NCBI RefSeq assembly: GCF_900090105.1
Contig: NZ_FMDM01000013.1
Location: 124,001-188,000 of the forward strand
From: Micromonospora humi
GTDB taxonomy: Bacteria; Actinomycetota; Actinomycetes; Mycobacteriales; Micromonosporaceae
Length of the DNA stretch: 64,000 nucleotides
Direction of reading: 5' to 3'
Shown here: in pieces, positions 31,801 to 39,248 of the stretch
Numbering within the stretch: position 1 is the first letter of the stretch
Layout of the letters: every line of letters starts with the position of its first letter
Program-made: the position numbers and the translations under genes
The notes under the pieces: model-generated
What the model was told of the DNA's origin: nothing
What the model saw: the letters and a program-made list of their open reading frames with translations, nothing else
The model's database searches: none

Positions 31801-32168
31801 GCACCGAGGCGCCCGCGTTCTATCTGGACTTCCCGACCGAGGTCTCGCCGTTGACCCGCCAGCACCGGCGCGACCCGCGGCTGGCCGAGCGCTGGGACCT
31901 GGTGGCGTACGGGATGGAGCTGGGCACCGCCTACACCGAGCTGGTGGACCCGACCGAGCAGCGGCGGCGGCTGACCGCGCAGTCGTTGCAGGCGGCCGGT
32001 GGTGACCCGGAGGCGATGGAGTTGGACGAGGACTTCCTCACCGCGCTGGAGTACGCGATGCCGCCGACCGGTGGCCTGGGGCTGGGCGTGGACCGCCTGG
32101 TGATGCTGCTGACCGGCCGCTCGATCCGGGAGACGCTGCCCTTCCCGCTGGTCCGCGAGTCGTCCTGA
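28857..32168 (+). CDS. lysX: Bifunctional lysylphosphatidylglycerol synthetase / lysyl-tRNA synthetase
   Basis: A 1103-residue fusion as in Mycobacterium tuberculosis LysX. The N-terminal 220 residues hold six or so membrane helices. The middle (about 250-570) is the MprF-type transferase (DUF2156; RDKAAVFSASGKAAL, GVSLDLMRRDRT, NFAAFRSVFEQGAR). The C-terminal part has an OB-fold and class II LysRS: YELGRAFRNEGVDATHNPEF, EVSPLTRQHRRDP, MELGTAYTELVDP, GLGLGVDRLVMLL. It charges tRNA with Lys and transfers Lys to phosphatidylglycerol, giving positive charge and peptide resistance. GTG 28857 has GGAGGAGG 5 bases upstream; ATG 28812 is in frame but sits in the -10-like TACGAT. Confidence 0.94.
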   Translation: MTGNGTSRTVTGVRAQVPRGFAILLAAVAAVCALAALSSAVAADVQPVRTAIDALLVPAPANLAYAVFLGVLAAAARRRKRLAWWVLLVYFSLTLVVGLTAGGLLLMVGANELNHAAGQRLFGTLETIGVWVGIAFAGAAVALLVAARREFYARVRPGSTWRALGVLAGLAVAFVGLGYLLLLVEPGSLHTWSDRLGYAVEKVFGGAVTLDVTRRGQAPGWVNLLLGAFGATAFLAALFTLVRSQRANAVLHAGEEERIRELLARHGERDSLGYFATRRDKAAVFSASGKAALTYRVVNGVSLASGDPVGDPEAWGPAIEAWLEHSRAYAWTPAVLGASEAGARAYRRHGLKVLQLGDEAILLTREFDLDGRDMRPVRQAVHRVERAGYTALVRRHAEIPPEEMAQVAALATSWRDTGHERGFSMALGRLGDPADGDCVLVEARDGAGQVRGLLSFSPWGTRGVSLDLMRRDRTADNGVTEFMVAALLAAGPRLGVDRVSLNFAAFRSVFEQGARIGAGPVIRAWRHTLLFFSRWWQLESLYLSNAKYQPHWTPRYLCFAERRELARVGLAAAAAEGFLALPGGRPTPLHGVPPAGGGVGYVPPAAAAVRAVPPEPPAVRLPEQIRVRLAKLDRLRAEGVDPYPVGYPRTASCAAVRARHAGLTPDTGTGETVAVAGRVLLVRDHGRLLFVTVRDGSSDLQLLLEHDLDRWRSSVDIGDHVGATGEVYATRRGEVSVRVASWELTAKCLRPLPDKHHGLADPEARVRQRYLDLALDPAAREMLRARGATLHSLRAGLAGREFLEVETPILQRVHGGANARPFVTHINAYDLRLSLRIAPELYLKRLAVGGIERVYELGRAFRNEGVDATHNPEFTVLEAYQAYADYHDMRELARELIVAAATAVHGEPVARRPGGELVDLGGEWRAVTVHEAISAALGEEVTADTELATLRKHCDAAGVPYDPRWTAGAVLLELYERLVEARTEAPAFYLDFPTEVSPLTRQHRRDPRLAERWDLVAYGMELGTAYTELVDPTEQRRRLTAQSLQAAGGDPEAMELDEDFLTALEYAMPPTGGLGLGVDRLVMLLTGRSIRETLPFPLVRESS

Positions 32169-32190
32169 CCGCGGGCGTGACACGGGGTTC

Positions 32191-32196
32191 TAGGGT
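32191..32196 (+). promoter_or_regulatory. -10 box for leaderless mRNA of the DUF6412-like gene
   Basis: TAGGGT is 6 bases before GTG 32203, in the 34-bp gap after lysX. Confidence 0.45.
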
Positions 32197-32202
32197 GGGC
32201 GT

Positions 32203-32487
32203 GTGGTGGGGATGCTGGGGCTGCTGACCGGGACGTGGGCGTACGCCCTCGCCCTGGTCGCGGACCGGCCGGCCGGGTTGCTGGCCGGCGCGGCGGTGGC
32301 CGCCGCGCTGCTGCTGGCCACGGTGCTCGCGCTGCGGGTGCGGGCGCTGCCCACCCCGCCGGGCGCCCGGCGCGCCGCCTCGGTGCGCGCCCGCGCCCGC
32401 AGCCGGCGGATGCCGCGGCAGGTCGACCCGGACGCGCCGGGCCGTCCACGCCCGCGCGCACCCGGGCTGCGCCCCTCGGCCGCCTGA
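32203..32487 (+). CDS. Small membrane protein, DUF6412-like
   Basis: A 94-residue protein with two hydrophobic helices (MLGLLTGTWAYALALVA; LLAGAAVAAALLLATVLAL) and a highly basic, Pro-rich C-terminal tail (VRARARSRRMPRQ). It resembles short actinobacterial proteins annotated DUF6412 that sit beside YidC-type insertases, as here; this family call is from memory and moderate. The tail could contact ribosomes or anionic lipid. GTG 32203 appears leaderless. Confidence 0.65.
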   Translation: MVGMLGLLTGTWAYALALVADRPAGLLAGAAVAAALLLATVLALRVRALPTPPGARRAASVRARARSRRMPRQVDPDAPGRPRPRAPGLRPSAA

Positions 32488-32637
32488 CCGCTCCCGCCGG
32501 GAAGCACCCGCACGCGTCACGGACGCACTCGGGGGTGACCGTCGCGGGTGGTGCGCGGCCGATTCCGTCGTCATCCGTCCCGCCGTGCCGCGCCGTCGCG
32601 CGCCCGGGGCATCCGGAATCGTCCGAGGGGTCCGCCC

Positions 32638-33381
32638 ATGCTCGCCTTCGCACCGTTGCACGCCGCGGCCTCGGCCGCCGCGGCCGTCGTCACCTGGCTC
32701 GCCGATGCGCTCGTCCCGCTCACCGGCGGCGCCGCGACGGCCGCCGCCATCGTCCTGTTCACCGCCGCCGTCCGGCTGCTGATCTCACCGCTCACGCTGG
32801 CCCAGGTCCGCGGGGAGCGGCGCCGCGCGGCGCTCGCCCCCGAGATCCGCGAGCTCCGGCGCCGGTACGCCGACGATCCGACCCGGTTGCAGAGCGAGCT
32901 GTTCGCGCTCTACCGACGGGCCGGGGCCGGCCCGGTCGCGGGGTGCCTGCCGGCGCTGGTGCAGGCGCCGTTCTTCCTGGTCATGTACCGCGTCTTCGCC
33001 ACCGGTGACGGCGCGCCGGAGCTGTTGGGGGAGCGGCTCGCCGGCGTACCGCTGGGGTGGCACCTCGGCGACGGGCTGACCGGTGGCGTGCCGGTGGTGT
33101 TCGGGGTGCTGCTGGCCGCGCTGCTGGCGTTGGCCTGGTGGTCGTCGCGGCGGGCGCGCCGGCTGGCCGCCGCCACCGGCACGGTCGGCGGCGCGCCGGC
33201 CGACGGGCCGGGCGCGGCGGTGCTCGGCCGGCTGCTGCCGCTACTGCCGTTCGGCACCGTGCTGGTGGCGCTGGTGGTGCCGCTCGCGGCGGTGCTCTAT
33301 CTGGTCACCACCACCGCGTGGACCGCGCTGGAGCAGGGTCTGCTGCGGCGGCCGCAGCCGGCGGCCATCGACAAGCGTTGA
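32638..33381 (+). CDS. YidC/Oxa1-family membrane insertase paralogue
   Basis: A 247-residue protein with the five-helix Oxa1 core: helix 1 with the conserved Arg in the groove (IVLFTAAVRLLISPLTLAQ), the coiled-coil hairpin (RGERRRAALAPEIRELRRRY), CLPALVQAPFFLVMYRVF, and two later helices. It lacks the long C-terminal tail of the main YidC and is shorter (usual 300-400 residues), so it is probably a second insertase for special clients. ATG 32638 follows GAGGGG. The downstream GH16 promoter's -35 overlaps its stop codon. Confidence 0.88.
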   Translation: MLAFAPLHAAASAAAAVVTWLADALVPLTGGAATAAAIVLFTAAVRLLISPLTLAQVRGERRRAALAPEIRELRRRYADDPTRLQSELFALYRRAGAGPVAGCLPALVQAPFFLVMYRVFATGDGAPELLGERLAGVPLGWHLGDGLTGGVPVVFGVLLAALLALAWWSSRRARRLAAATGTVGGAPADGPGAAVLGRLLPLLPFGTVLVALVVPLAAVLYLVTTTAWTALEQGLLRRPQPAAIDKR

Positions 33382-33407
33382 CAAATGCGGGGGCGGGCGC
33401 GTAGAAA
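33378..33407 (+). promoter_or_regulatory. Sigma-70-type promoter of the GH16 gene
   Basis: TTGACA (33378-33383), an 18-bp spacer and TAGAAA (33402-33407). The -35 overlaps the TGA of the YidC-like gene (33379-33381). Confidence 0.7.
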
Positions 33408-33415
33408 TCGCCTCA

Positions 33416-33427
33416 GAGAGCGCTCTC
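33416..33427. promoter_or_regulatory. LacI-family operator downstream of the GH16 promoter
   Basis: GAGAGCGCTCTC is a perfect 12-bp palindrome with the central CG step typical of LacI/GalR operators; CebR of Streptomyces binds the related TGGGAGCGCTCCCA. It begins 8 bases after the -10, over the start of transcription, a blocking position. Confidence 0.65.
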
Positions 33428-33456
33428 CGCCCCGTCCCCGCAGAGAGGCACCCCGC

Positions 33457-34881
33457 ATGAACCCGATCCCGGCGGCCCCGGCCGCCCCCACCACCATGTC
33501 CCGGTCCCGCCGCCGGCTCGGCCTGACCGCGGCCGTGCTGGCCGGCACCACCGCGCTCGCCGGCGTCTCGATGACCGCGCAGGCGGCCGTCCCGACCCCG
33601 CCCTCCGGGTGGAGCCTGGTGTGGAGCGACGACTTCACCGGCGCGGCCGGCACGCTGCCCTCGTCGGCCAACTGGATCGTCGACACCGGCACCAGCTATC
33701 CGGGCGGTCCGGCCAACTGGGGCACCGGCGAGATCCAGACCTACACCTCCAGCACCGCCAACCTGGCCCAGGACGGCGGCGGCAACCTGCGCATCACCCC
33801 GCTGAAGGACTCCGCCGGCCGCTGGACCTCGGCGCGGATCGAGACGGTACGCAGCAACTTCAAGCCGCCGAGCGGCGGCGTGCTGGCGATCGAGGGCCGG
33901 ATCCAGATGCCCGATGTGACAGGCGCGGCGGCGGCCGGCTACTGGCCGGCGTTCTGGGCGCTCGGCTCGCCCTACCGGGGCAACTACCAGAACTGGCCGG
34001 GCATCGGCGAGTTCGACGTGATGGAGAACGTCAACGGGATCAACTCGGTGTGGGGCGTGCTGCACTGCGGCGTCGCGCCGGGCGGCCCGTGCGACGAGTT
34101 CAACGGTCGCGGCGCGTCCCGGGCCTGCCCGGGCAGCACGTGCCAGTCGGCGTTCCACACCTACCGGTTCGAGTGGGACACCTCGGTGAGCCCTCAGCAA
34201 CTGCGCTGGTACGTCGACGGGCAGCAGTTCCACACCGTCACGCAGGGCCAGGTCGGCGAGCCGTACTGGACCCAGATGACCAGCCACGCCGGCTACTTCC
34301 TGCTGCTCAACGTGGCGATGGGCGGCGGCTTCCCGGACGGGGTCGCCGGTTCGGCCACGCCGACCGGGTCGACCGTCTCCGGTCGGCCGATGCTCGTCGA
34401 CTACGTGGCGGTCTACTCCCGGGGCGGTGGCGGCAACCCGTCGCCGACGCCGACCACGCCGCCGCCCGGCGGGGTGCGCAACGCGTACGCCACCATCGAG
34501 GCCGAGTCGTTCAACGCGCAGAACGGCGTGCAGGTGGAGACGTGCACCGAGGGTGGGCAGGACATCGGCTGGCTGGCCAACGGCGACTGGGCCCGCTACG
34601 ACAACGTGGACTTCGGCTCGACGCCGCCGCGCGACTTCGTGGCCCGGGTCGCCTCCGGCGCGGCGGCCGGGGTGAGCGGCCTGGTGGAGGTGCGGGTGGA
34701 CAGCCCGACCGCGACCCCGATCGGCAGCTTCGCGGTCGGCAACACCGGCGGCTGGCAGACCTGGCGGTCGGTGCCCGGCAACGTCGGCGCGGTGACCGGC
34801 CGGCACACCGTCTATCTCACGTTCAGCAGCGGCCAGCCGGCCGACTTCGTCAACGTCAACTGGTTCACGTTCCGCCGCTGA
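33457..34881 (+). CDS. Secreted GH16 endo-beta-glucanase with C-terminal CBM6
   Basis: A 474-residue exported enzyme. The signal peptide has a basic start (SRSRRRLG), a hydrophobic core and cleavage near AQAA. The GH16 jelly-roll domain (about 45-325) carries the E-x-D-x-x-E catalytic motif in GIGEFDVMENV and family aromatic residues (YWPAFWALG). A Pro/Thr linker leads to CBM6 (about 345-474: ATIEAESFNAQNGVQVE, WARYDNVDFG). It likely cleaves beta-1,3 or mixed-linkage glucans. ATG 33457 follows AGAGAGG. Promoter and LacI-type operator predict induction by oligosaccharide. Confidence 0.92.
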   Translation: MNPIPAAPAAPTTMSRSRRRLGLTAAVLAGTTALAGVSMTAQAAVPTPPSGWSLVWSDDFTGAAGTLPSSANWIVDTGTSYPGGPANWGTGEIQTYTSSTANLAQDGGGNLRITPLKDSAGRWTSARIETVRSNFKPPSGGVLAIEGRIQMPDVTGAAAAGYWPAFWALGSPYRGNYQNWPGIGEFDVMENVNGINSVWGVLHCGVAPGGPCDEFNGRGASRACPGSTCQSAFHTYRFEWDTSVSPQQLRWYVDGQQFHTVTQGQVGEPYWTQMTSHAGYFLLLNVAMGGGFPDGVAGSATPTGSTVSGRPMLVDYVAVYSRGGGGNPSPTPTTPPPGGVRNAYATIEAESFNAQNGVQVETCTEGGQDIGWLANGDWARYDNVDFGSTPPRDFVARVASGAAAGVSGLVEVRVDSPTATPIGSFAVGNTGGWQTWRSVPGNVGAVTGRHTVYLTFSSGQPADFVNVNWFTFRR

Positions 34882-34882
34882 G

Positions 34883-34940
34883 GTGTAAGGCGGGGGCCCC
34901 GCTTAACGCATTCGGATGTGGCGGGGGCCCCGCTTAACAC
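34883..34940. repeat. Double GGGGCCCC palindrome, copy 2
   Basis: GTGTAAGGCGGGGGCCCC, CGCTTAAC, a diverged spacer, then a second GGGGGCCCC core ending CGCTTAACAC. It lies 1 bp after the GH16 stop and 10 bp before the convergent DedA stop, so it could terminate both. Confidence 0.85.
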
Positions 34941-34950
34941 GTCGCCGCGG

Positions 34951-35613
34951 TCAGCGCCCGGTGGTCACCGACTGCCGGGCGCGCCGCCGGCGTACCTTCT
35001 TCGCCGCCCAGCTCACGATCATCACACCGAAGATGGCGAAGATCGCGTAGTTGAACCACTGGCTGTAGCGGTCGACGTCCTCCCAGCGCGACCCGAGGAG
35101 GAAGCCGGCACCCACGATCAGCGTGTTCCACACCCCGCTGCCGAGCGTGGTGAGCAGGATGAACTCGCCCAGTGGCATGCGGTTCGCGCCGGCCGGGACC
35201 GAGACCAGGCTGCGCACCACCGGCACCACCCGGCCGATCAGCACCGCCCAACGGCCGTGCCGCTCGAACCAGCGGTCCGCCTTCTCCAGATCCTCCAGGT
35301 CCACCAGCGGAATGTGATCCAGCCAGCGCTTGAGCCGGTCCTCGCCGAGCGCCGCGCCGAGCCAGTAGAGCACCAGCGCGCCGAGCAGCGAGCCGGCGGT
35401 CGCCGCCAGCACGATCACCACCACGTTGAACCGGCCCTCGGCGGAGAGGTAGCCCGCCATCGCCAGCACGATCTCGCTCGGGATCGGTGGGATGATGCTC
35501 TCCAGCGCCACCAGCAGCGCCACGCCGACCGCGCCCAGCGAGTCGATCACGCTCGCCACCCACCCGGTCAGCCCGGTGAACTGGTTCGGATCGACGTTCT
35601 GGGCCAGGGCCAT
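34951..35613 (-). CDS. DedA-family membrane protein
   Basis: A 220-residue VTT/DedA protein with five to six hydrophobic segments. Family features: two re-entrant-type stretches (ALLVALESIIPPIPSEIVLA with the conserved Glu, and the GRVVPVVRSLVSVPAGANRM motif with functionally key Arg). DedA proteins act as phospholipid scramblases/undecaprenyl-phosphate flippases. The C-terminus is very basic. ATG 35613 follows GGAAGGA. Confidence 0.9.
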   Translation of the reverse strand: MALAQNVDPNQFTGLTGWVASVIDSLGAVGVALLVALESIIPPIPSEIVLAMAGYLSAEGRFNVVVIVLAATAGSLLGALVLYWLGAALGEDRLKRWLDHIPLVDLEDLEKADRWFERHGRWAVLIGRVVPVVRSLVSVPAGANRMPLGEFILLTTLGSGVWNTLIVGAGFLLGSRWEDVDRYSQWFNYAIFAIFGVMIVSWAAKKVRRRRARQSVTTGR

Positions 35614-35692
35614 GGGCGGTCCTTCCACACGGGGGCCGGAGATCCGGCACTAGTACCCGTGCGAGGGGTGCTCACACCCGGCGGTGACCGGG

Positions 35693-36286
35693 CTAACCCT
35701 CCGGGTGCAGCGCCGCGTCCGCCGGCCCGCGCCGCCAACCGGTGAAGCGGACCAGCAGGCCGCCGTGGCTGGGCGAGCAGCAGTACGGCCCGGCCGTCGC
35801 CTCCGCCGCCGGGTCCAGCGGGGCCACCCGCACCAGCCGCCACGGCTCGTCGTCCACCCGGGCCCGGACGGTCAGCGCGTCGCCGGCCCGGCTCACCCGG
35901 ACCGTCACGTCCCGCCCCGACCAGTCCGGCACCGGCGCCACCGACCAGTCGGAGAACTCGTCGGTCACCACGGCGCCGACCTGCGGCGACCCGTCGCTGA
36001 CCTCGACGCCGGCCTTGGTCCACCGCCGCTCGTCCACCCGCACCAGCACGCCGGCCTGGTCGAACTGGGCGGCGTAGTCGAGCCGGAAGGAGACCTCGAC
36101 GGCGGTGTCCACCGGGAACGGGGCCAGCAGCGCGGAGCCGTCGTCGTGCACGAAGCCGTAGCTGGTGCGGCGCCAGAAGTCGCTGCCGCCCCGCGGCTCG
36201 ACCAGGAGCCCACCGTCGACGGCGTCGGCCCGCTCCGGCGGGTTCAGCCACCTGCCGGCGGACCAGTCGGAAGCCTCCTCGTTCAT
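35693..36286 (-). CDS. DUF1349 domain protein
   Basis: A 197-residue cytosolic protein with a concanavalin/jelly-roll-type fold predicted for DUF1349: DFWRRTSYGFVHDDGSALLA, QAGVLVRVDERRWTKAGVEV, DEFSDWSVAPVPDW, GPYCCSPSHGGLLVRFTGW. Its biochemical role is unknown; related yeast and bacterial proteins are uncharacterised. Start ATG 36286 lies 6 bases after TACCGT and has no ribosome site, so it is probably leaderless. Confidence 0.87.
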   Translation of the reverse strand: MNEEASDWSAGRWLNPPERADAVDGGLLVEPRGGSDFWRRTSYGFVHDDGSALLAPFPVDTAVEVSFRLDYAAQFDQAGVLVRVDERRWTKAGVEVSDGSPQVGAVVTDEFSDWSVAPVPDWSGRDVTVRVSRAGDALTVRARVDDEPWRLVRVAPLDPAAEATAGPYCCSPSHGGLLVRFTGWRRGPADAALHPEG

Positions 36287-36292
36287 GGGGGC

Positions 36293-36298
36293 ACGGTA
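36293..36298 (-). promoter_or_regulatory. -10 box for leaderless DUF1349 mRNA
   Basis: On the minus strand TACCGT is followed by GCCCCC and then ATG 36286, the recurrent 6-base spacing. Confidence 0.45.
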
Positions 36299-36339
36299 CC
36301 GGGTTTGCCGGCTCGCGGGTTCGGAGAAGTAGTCCCCGC

Positions 36340-37992
36340 ATGGGTGACAGGTGGTATCAGGAGGCGGTCGTCTACTGCCTCGACGTCGACACGTACGCGG
36401 ACTCCGACGGCGACGGGGTGGGTGACTTCCAGGGGCTGATCGGCCGCCTCGACTACCTGGCCCGGCTGGGGGTGACCTGCCTGTGGCTCAACCCGATCCA
36501 TCCCTCGCCCAACAAGGACGACGGATACGACGCGACCGACTTCTACAACGTCGACCCGCGGCTCGGCACGCTCGGCGACTTCGCCGAGCTGCTGCACCAG
36601 GCGCAGAACCACGGCATCCGGGTGATCATCGACCTGGTGGTCAACCACACGTCGGACCAGCACCCCTGGTTCCAGTCCGCCCGCTCCTCGCCCGACTCGC
36701 CGTACCGCGACTGGTACGTCTGGTCCGACCACGAGCCGGCGGACCGGCACCAGGGCATGGTCTTCCCCGGCGAGCAGCACGAGACCTGGACCTACGACCG
36801 CACCGCCAAGGCCTGGTTCTACCACCGCTTCTACAAGTTCCAGCCGGACCTCAACATCGAGAACCCGAAGGTCCGCGCGGAGATCAAGAAGATCACCTCG
36901 TTCTGGCTCCAGCTCGGCGTCTCCGGCTTCCGGATGGACGCCGTGCCGTTCATCATCGAGAAGACCGAGCCGGGCAACCCCAACGCGCCCAAGGACTTCG
37001 ACTACCTCACCGACCTGCGCCAGCACGTGCAGTGGCGGCGCGGCGACGCGGTCCTGCTGGCCGAGGCGAACGTCGAGCCCGACCAGCTGCCCGTCTACTT
37101 CGGCGACGGCAGCGGCTCCGGCAACCGGATCCACATGCTCTTCGACTTCATGCTCAACGGCCGGCTGATGCTGGCGTTCGCCCGGGAGGACCCGGAGGCG
37201 ATCATCGACGCGCTGCGGGACACCCCGAAGCTGCCCACCGGCGGGCAGTGGGCCACGTTCCTGCGCAACCACGACGAGATCGACCTGTCCCGGCTCACCG
37301 CCGACCAGCGCAACGACGTGCTGGCCACGTTCGGGCCGGACGAGAACATGCAGCTCTACGGCCGGGGCATCCGCCGCCGGCTGGCCCCGATGTTGGGCAA
37401 CGACCGCCGGCACATCGAGCTGGCGTACGCGCTGCAGTTCTCGCTGCGCGGCACGCCGGTGCTGCGCTACGGCGAGGAGATCGGCATGGGGGAGGACCTG
37501 TCGCTGAAGGGCCGTGACGCGATCCGTACCCCGATGCAGTGGTCCTACAAGGACAACGCCGGCTTCTCCACCGCCGAGCCGGAGAAACTGGTCCGCCCGG
37601 TCATCGACAAGGGCGAGTACGGCTACCAGCAGGTCAACGTCACCGCGCAGCGCAAGGACCCGCGCTCGTTGCTGGGCTGGTTCGAGCGGATGATCCGTAC
37701 CCTGCGGGAGGCCCCGGAGGTCGGCTCCGGCAGCACCACGCACATCGACGTGCCGGTGCCGGCCGGGGTGCTCGCGCACCGCGCCGACGGGCGGACCGGG
37801 ACCATGGTCTTCCTGCACAACCTCGGCACCGAGGACGTGGAGGTCGACCTGAGCACGCTGGCGCCCGAGGCGGACCTGCCGATCGACGTGCTCAGCGACC
37901 GCAACTACGAGGACGTGGGCAAGCTCGACCGGCTCAAGCTCGCCGGCCACGGCTACCGCTGGATCCGGCTGTGCCGGGGCGGGGCCCTGTAG
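36340..37992 (+). CDS. GH13 enzyme similar to trehalose synthase (TreS)/maltose glucosyltransferase
   Basis: A 550-residue cytosolic (beta/alpha)8 GH13 enzyme. Conserved regions: DLVVNHTS, GFRMDAVPF with nucleophile Asp, LLAEANVEP with acid/base Glu, and FLRNHDEID with the transition-state Asp. DGDGVGDFQGLI near the N-terminus is the usual GH13 calcium loop. The pattern and length are close to TreS, which interconverts maltose and trehalose, but no maltokinase or GlgE gene is nearby; a hydrolase role is possible. ATG 36340 is adopted; the ribosome site is weak. Confidence 0.85.
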   Translation: MGDRWYQEAVVYCLDVDTYADSDGDGVGDFQGLIGRLDYLARLGVTCLWLNPIHPSPNKDDGYDATDFYNVDPRLGTLGDFAELLHQAQNHGIRVIIDLVVNHTSDQHPWFQSARSSPDSPYRDWYVWSDHEPADRHQGMVFPGEQHETWTYDRTAKAWFYHRFYKFQPDLNIENPKVRAEIKKITSFWLQLGVSGFRMDAVPFIIEKTEPGNPNAPKDFDYLTDLRQHVQWRRGDAVLLAEANVEPDQLPVYFGDGSGSGNRIHMLFDFMLNGRLMLAFAREDPEAIIDALRDTPKLPTGGQWATFLRNHDEIDLSRLTADQRNDVLATFGPDENMQLYGRGIRRRLAPMLGNDRRHIELAYALQFSLRGTPVLRYGEEIGMGEDLSLKGRDAIRTPMQWSYKDNAGFSTAEPEKLVRPVIDKGEYGYQQVNVTAQRKDPRSLLGWFERMIRTLREAPEVGSGSTTHIDVPVPAGVLAHRADGRTGTMVFLHNLGTEDVEVDLSTLAPEADLPIDVLSDRNYEDVGKLDRLKLAGHGYRWIRLCRGGAL

Positions 37993-38050
37993 GCGGACGC
38001 GACGGCGGGTTAGGCTCCTTCGATCGACCCCAAGTTACCGGGAGGTAATC

Positions 38051-38809
38051 ATGTCGGAGGAGCCCCGCGTCGCCATCGTGACCGGAGCCGCGCGCGGCAT
38101 CGGCGCGGCCACCGCCCGCCGGCTGGCGGCCGACGGCATGGCCGTCGCCGTGGTCGACATCGACGAGTCCGCCACCAAGGAGACCGTCGACGCGATCGCC
38201 GCCGCCGGCGGCCGGGCGCTCGGCGTCGGCGCCGACGTGGCCGACCGGGCCCAGGTGGAGGCCGCCGTCGAGCGGGTCGCCGCCGAGCTGGGTGCGCCGA
38301 CGGTGCTGGTCAACAACGCCGGCGTGCTCCGCGACAACCTGCTGTTCAAGATGGCCGACGCCGACTGGGACACGGTCATGGCCGTGCACCTGCGCGGCGC
38401 GTTCCTGTTCAGCCAGGCCGCGCAGAAGCACATGGTCGAGCGGAAGTGGGGCCGGATCGTCAACCTCTCCAGCACCTCGGCGCTGGGCAACCGGGGCCAG
38501 GCGAACTACGCCGCCGCCAAGGCCGGCCTGCAGGGCTTCACCAAGACGCTCGCCATCGAGCTGGGCCCGTACGGCGTGACCGTCAACGCGGTCGCGCCGG
38601 GCTTCATCGTCACCGACATGACCGCGGCCACCGCGGCCCGGATGAAGGTCGACTTCGCCGCGCTCCAGGAGCACGCCGCAGCCGAGATCCCGGTGCGCCG
38701 CACCGGCCGCCCGGAGGACGTCGCGCACACCATCTCGTTCCTGGCGAGCGAGGGCGCGTCCTTCGTCTCCGGTCAGGTCATCTACGTCGCCGGCGGCCCG
38801 AAGGACTGA
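38051..38809 (+). CDS. fabG: Short-chain dehydrogenase, FabG-like 3-oxoacyl-ACP reductase
   Basis: A 252-residue classical SDR: cofactor motif VTGAARGIGAATARRL, NNAGVL, catalytic Ser (NLSSTSALG), Tyr and Lys in NYAAAKAGLQG, and C-terminal GQVIYVAGGP. Asp in VVDIDE after strand 2 favours NAD over NADP, unlike typical NADPH-dependent FabG, so it may act in degradation or on another substrate. ATG 38051 follows GGGAGGT; TAGGCT at 38011-38016 is a likely -10. Confidence 0.87.
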   Translation: MSEEPRVAIVTGAARGIGAATARRLAADGMAVAVVDIDESATKETVDAIAAAGGRALGVGADVADRAQVEAAVERVAAELGAPTVLVNNAGVLRDNLLFKMADADWDTVMAVHLRGAFLFSQAAQKHMVERKWGRIVNLSSTSALGNRGQANYAAAKAGLQGFTKTLAIELGPYGVTVNAVAPGFIVTDMTAATAARMKVDFAALQEHAAAEIPVRRTGRPEDVAHTISFLASEGASFVSGQVIYVAGGPKD

Positions 38810-38815
38810 CCGCTG

Positions 38816-38851
38816 CCCGGCGCGGCCCCGCTCAGGCGGGGTCGCGCCGGG
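38816..38851. terminator. Bidirectional terminator overlapping the end of the minus-strand gene
   Basis: A 16-bp stem (38816-38831 with 38836-38851, one G-U) and a TCAG loop. The loop contains the stop anticodon-strand TCA of the gene ending at 38832, so its last codons lie in the stem. Confidence 0.75.
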
Positions 38852-39248
38852 TGCGCCAGAGCCAGAGCAGGCCGAGCACCGGCAGCACCAGCGGGACGTA
38901 GCCGTAGCCGCTGCCGAAGCCGGACCAGACCGTCTCGTCCGGGAACAGCTCCCGGTCGACGATGCTCAGCAGGCCCACCGCGAGCACCCCGACCAGCTCG
39001 ACCGAGCAGCACGCCAACGCGACCCGGCGGCCGGCGTGCCCGGCCCGGGCCAACCCGACCGCCGCCACGATGTAGATCAGCGCGGCGAGCGCGGAGAGCA
39101 GGTACGCCACCGGCGCCTCGCCGAACTTCGTGGCGATCTGCAACCCGGCCCGCGAGGTCGCGGCGATGGCGAAGACGATGTAGACCGCGATCAGCAGCCG
39201 GCCCGGCCCCCGGTTCGTGGCGCGCTCCGGCGCCTTCGTCTCAGCCAC
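38832..39248 (-). CDS. Small four-helix membrane protein, unknown function
   Basis: A 138-residue integral membrane protein with four hydrophobic helices (LLIAVYIVFAIAATSRAGLQ; AYLLSALAALIYIVAAVGLA; VALACCSVELVGVLAVGLL; VPLVLPVLGLLWLW) and short charged ends. Its start overlaps the upstream gene's stop by 8 bp, so the two are translationally coupled and may form one complex. No function is known to me; similar proteins are common in actinomycetes. Confidence 0.75.
   Translation of the reverse strand: MAETKAPERATNRGPGRLLIAVYIVFAIAATSRAGLQIATKFGEAPVAYLLSALAALIYIVAAVGLARAGHAGRRVALACCSVELVGVLAVGLLSIVDRELFPDETVWSGFGSGYGYVPLVLPVLGLLWLWRTRRDPA

Noticed and set aside
36327..36339. TAGTCC before the GH13 gene as another leaderless -10
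   Set aside because: It leaves only about 7-8 bases from its first T to the start and does not end in T at the right place, so it breaks the pattern seen at the other genes.
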